Position numbers and translations under genes: made by a program
Notes under the pieces: model-generated
What the model saw: the letters and a program-made list of their open reading frames with translations, nothing else
What the model was told of the DNA's origin: nothing
Databases searched by the model: none
In this document: positions 61,101 to 64,000 of the stretch, in pieces
How the letters are laid out: each line of letters opens with the position of its first letter
Numbering within the stretch: the stretch's first letter is position 1
Source of the DNA: Pseudomonadota bacterium
GTDB taxonomy: Bacteria > Myxococcota_A > Polyangia > Haliangiales > Haliangiaceae
DNA length: 64,000 bases
Assembly: GCA_022360315.1 (NCBI GenBank)
Contig: JAKSDA010000594.1
Coordinates: forward strand, 1-64,000
Direction of reading: 5' to 3'

Positions 61101-61410
61101 GGCCGAGGCCGAGCGCAAGCAGGCCGAGGACGAGAAAAAACAGGCCGAGGACGAAGTCGATCGCACCTATGTCGAGCTCGAGAAGTCCAACCATAATCTG
61201 ATCAAGGCTCTGTCCCGGGCCAGGCGGGCCAAACGGCGAGCCAGACGACAGCAACGGCTGGCCGAGCGCAACGAAATCATCGCCCGGCAGGCCGAAGACG
61301 AATCGCGCCGGGCCGGCGACGAGCTCGAGCAAGCGCTCGCGCGGGAAAAGAAACGGGTTCAAAAGCTGCTCGATCAGCTCGGCAGTGACGTCATCCGAGA
61401 CTTGAATTAG
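58120..61410 (+). CDS. STAND-type serine/threonine kinase with membrane helix and coiled coil
   Basis: 1096 residues from ATG 58120, with a purine-rich GGGGAGAGGG upstream. Residues 1-150 are Pro/Ala-rich and disordered. Kinase about 155-450: IGRGGMGAVYVARD, VAIKFL, VHRDLKPDNVFV, VLDFGIAK, then a loop about 60 residues long with the basic run RRSKKKKSRK before YMSPEQ. A STAND-like NTPase follows (YAGLSAFQEADADRFFGRSK, Walker A GPSGVGKSS, Walker B LVFIDQFEEL). A membrane helix at about 927-950 (IASMFTLLTLVAVAAIVALL) leads to a 140-residue charged coiled coil. Related proteins often end in WD40 repeats; here they are absent. Confidence 0.9.
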   Translation: MDEQTPVVDALDDSGDAEATISGDRWHAEVTNPGAVETGDVASGIIQPRRVAPPDAQTALASQPPPVPAAPRRRGSSPGQIPPRTLPQGSSQIPATPASVRAAPAADTLLPVAPVDPELSPRTPASAPSGSAGSGSHSTGSGAVDVRLPKPGTTIGHYELIREIGRGGMGAVYVARDTKLGRRVAIKFLISDQQEVTVRFLMEARVTAQFNHENIVVIHEADEHDGNPYMVLEFLQGQPLSRLIRKSKRLPPSRAVELMLPVARALAAAHKRNIVHRDLKPDNVFVTDAGTVKVLDFGIAKLKGLDIGVAELVEIAKKRGESGPDGAAPRRSKKKKSRKASPEDSITGPTTDLTRAGAIMGTLAYMSPEQWGIGEVDAQTDIWAVGILLFRMIAGQHPLAPLRGWELAVTANLDQPMPSVRTVAPDVSDELADIIDRCLFKEKRYRMASAEALVNALETLLPGRYGRKLRPDESPYAGLSAFQEADADRFFGRSKEIASMVSRLRDHPIIGVVGPSGVGKSSFVRAGVVPVLKASGETWETLVVRPGRTPMLALAHLVSGMVSQSSTTLVDDLTEQQAIMQRLYAEPGYLGSVLRNRARRKERKILVFIDQFEELYTMSPDLGERLAFTRCLAGVADDATTPLRIVLSIRSDFLDRVAEDPYFMAELSQSLFFLTPPNRDGLREAIVEPAQMASYEFEQERMVEDMLNHLETTPGALPLLQFTASKLWEARDSHRKLLTEHSYVQMGGVVGALASHADAVVNELAPQAQALVRAIMLRLVTPERTRALATVGDLYELSPQPADVQRLVDHLVQARLLTVHTGEMQVVGADTGPSVEIVHESLIHGWPRLRHWLDENQEDAAFLDHLRNAAKQWQNKGYAGGLLWRGDAMEEARLWHRTFRGQLPELQQAFLHETFALANRAQNRKRIAIASMFTLLTLVAVAAIVALLWIRDAEKEARMAENTANQNMLMAQSAERKVRDQLDIIQRKEAARVTAEAERKQAEDEKKQAEDEVDRTYVELEKSNHNLIKALSRARRAKRRARRQQRLAERNEIIARQAEDESRRAGDELEQALAREKKRVQKLLDQLGSDVIRDLN

Positions 61411-61469
61411 TCGTTGTGCCGGGGGTGGTCACGGACCCGGCCTGAATTCACCGCTGTTGGGAGGAAACC

Positions 61470-62525
61470 GTGAATGCGAACAAGCGAAATCGTTTTATCG
61501 CCGTCTGTGTTGCCGCCGCGGTCGGGCTGACACTGAGCGGAGCGGCATCGGCGCAAGACAAATCGACTCCTCTGGGTGGTCTCGAGGGCGGTCCGACACA
61601 CCGCCCCTGGGCCGAGGGCATCAGCCTGAAACGGCAACAGGATGCCCGCCAGATCTTCTACAAGGCCAACGAGCTATTGGTCAATCAGTTCTTCCGCCAG
61701 GCGGCTGAAAAATACCGCGAGGTACTCGCGGTTTGGGACCATCCGGCGGTGTATTACAACCTATCGCTGGCCCTGATGAACCTCGAGCAGCCGGTCGAGC
61801 TGTACGAGGCGCTCGGTCAGGCACTGCGCCACGGCATGCCTCCGCTGGTCAACCAGGCCAACTACGACCGGGCAAAAAAATACCACGGCTTGCTCGAACA
61901 GCAGCTCGCCCACATCGACATCGTGTGCGAGGAAGAGGGCGCCCGGGTGACCCTGGACGGCAAGCTCTTGTTCGTGAGCCCGGGCCGCTACCGGCGGGCC
62001 ATCCTGGCCGGTGAGCACACCATTGCGGCGACCCGGGCCGGCTTTATTGCCGACACCCGTCCGATCGTTTTGACTCCTGGCAAACGCCAGAGATTCGAGC
62101 TCACCCTGTACACGTTGGCCGATTTGACCCAGGAAAAGCGGCGCTTTCCGGTCTGGATGCCGTGGCTGGTCACAGGCGGCGGAGTGGCCTTGACCTCGCT
62201 GGGCGGCGTTTTGCACAGCCGTTCGCGGACCGGTTTTCAGACCTACGACAGTGATTTTGGCACTCGATGCACCGGTGGTTGTGCCGACGGCGATGTTCCC
62301 GAGCTGTCCGATCAGCTGGACAGTGCGGTATGGCAGCAGCGAGCGGCCTACGGCATGTACATGGTGGGCGGCCTGGCCATGACTGGCGGTCTGGTGCTGG
62401 TCTTTCTCAACCGGCCCGAGACCATTCGGCGCGAAATCCCCGGCGTCGCTCGCCCACCTGGTCTGACCGTGGTCCCTGTGGTCGGGCCTGGCATGACTGG
62501 CATCAACGCGCGTGTGCGCTTTTGA
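61470..62525 (+). CDS. Exported protein with TPR-like helices and a PEGA domain
   Basis: 351 residues from GTG 61470, with GGGAGGAAA upstream. A signal peptide is cleaved near ASAQ (about residue 29). Residues about 50-150 are TPR-like (ARQIFYKANELLVNQFFRQA, HPAVYYNLSLALMNLEQP). Residues about 155-215 form a PEGA-type small beta domain (GARVTLDGKLLFVSPGRYRR, AGEHTIAATRAGF). Two later hydrophobic segments (PWLVTGGGVALTSLGGVL and GMYMVGGLAMTGGLVLVFL) may span the membrane. Such proteins frequently accompany kinases like the one upstream in Myxococcota. It is 60 bp after that kinase and 13 bp before the next lipoprotein. Confidence 0.82.
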   Translation: MNANKRNRFIAVCVAAAVGLTLSGAASAQDKSTPLGGLEGGPTHRPWAEGISLKRQQDARQIFYKANELLVNQFFRQAAEKYREVLAVWDHPAVYYNLSLALMNLEQPVELYEALGQALRHGMPPLVNQANYDRAKKYHGLLEQQLAHIDIVCEEEGARVTLDGKLLFVSPGRYRRAILAGEHTIAATRAGFIADTRPIVLTPGKRQRFELTLYTLADLTQEKRRFPVWMPWLVTGGGVALTSLGGVLHSRSRTGFQTYDSDFGTRCTGGCADGDVPELSDQLDSAVWQQRAAYGMYMVGGLAMTGGLVLVFLNRPETIRREIPGVARPPGLTVVPVVGPGMTGINARVRF

Positions 62526-62538
62526 GGAGGACAATCGA

Positions 62539-64000
<1,462 letters not shown>

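Overview
The window looks like accessory and regulatory chromosome from a moderately GC-rich member of the Myxococcota (or a close relative). Pointers are four large serine/threonine kinases with TPR, STAND or other appended domains, many short-lobed lipoproteins, a DUF4215 cysteine-rich repeat lipoprotein, a 'VWGSxPNDVxAVG' propeller lipoprotein, an NtrB/NtrC-like pair and a stand-alone bacterial terpene synthase. I saw no rRNA, tRNA or CRISPR array. Assignment to a genus is not possible from the sequence alone.

Layout. 1-142: the end of an IS66-like element. 478-1545: type I mannose-6-phosphate isomerase. 1595-6270: a divergent light-response-type locus. A leftward operon (FAD-dependent amine oxidase-like protein, DUF1365, cyclopropane-fatty-acid synthase) faces a CarH/LitR-like MerR regulator that keeps both cobalamin-binding signatures; an 11-bp inverted operator-like motif brackets the promoter region between them. 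6302-9744: TonB-dependent receptor and lipoprotein operon. 9975-12866: fused glycine decarboxylase GcvP, with a third copy of the same motif upstream. 12901-18301: a giant zinc-ribbon/kinase/AAA/TPR protein and a coupled DUF2237-alkB pair. 18772-24795: repeat-bearing lipoprotein, second kinase, cyclic-nucleotide-binding protein and a zinc-ribbon membrane protein. 24891-27897: response regulator and a histidine kinase interrupted by an in-frame amber codon.

28007-32395 is a small exported redox group (mono-haem lipoprotein, hypothetical lipoprotein, multihaem cytochrome, propeller lipoprotein). 32414-33646 is a membrane MCP-like signalling protein. 34397-35482 is a class I terpene synthase with all canonical motifs. 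35814-37724 is an NhaC-type Na+/H+ antiporter. 38207-45874 is an osmoprotection locus: betaine/choline ABC importer (binding protein, tandem-fused permease, ATPase with CBS-like tail) and choline dehydrogenase plus betaine aldehyde dehydrogenase, which together import choline/betaine and oxidise choline to glycine betaine. A pair of interleaved palindromes lies between the divergent ATPase and dehydrogenase genes. 45941-48276 is a coupled pair of SPFH proteins. 48426-54261 is a complete five-gene oligopeptide-type ABC importer operon.

54430-64000 holds two divergent kinases, whose activation loops carry insertions of opposite charge, with a decayed cysteine-rich gene between them, then a TPR/PEGA protein and a DUF4215 lipoprotein that runs off the window. 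Broken genes are frequent: a frame-shifted AAA-ATPase remnant at 37797-38052, the amber-interrupted kinase, and the doubly frame-shifted gene at 57274-57892. Short in-frame or gene-end tandem repeats (12, 18 and 34 bp) are another recurring theme.
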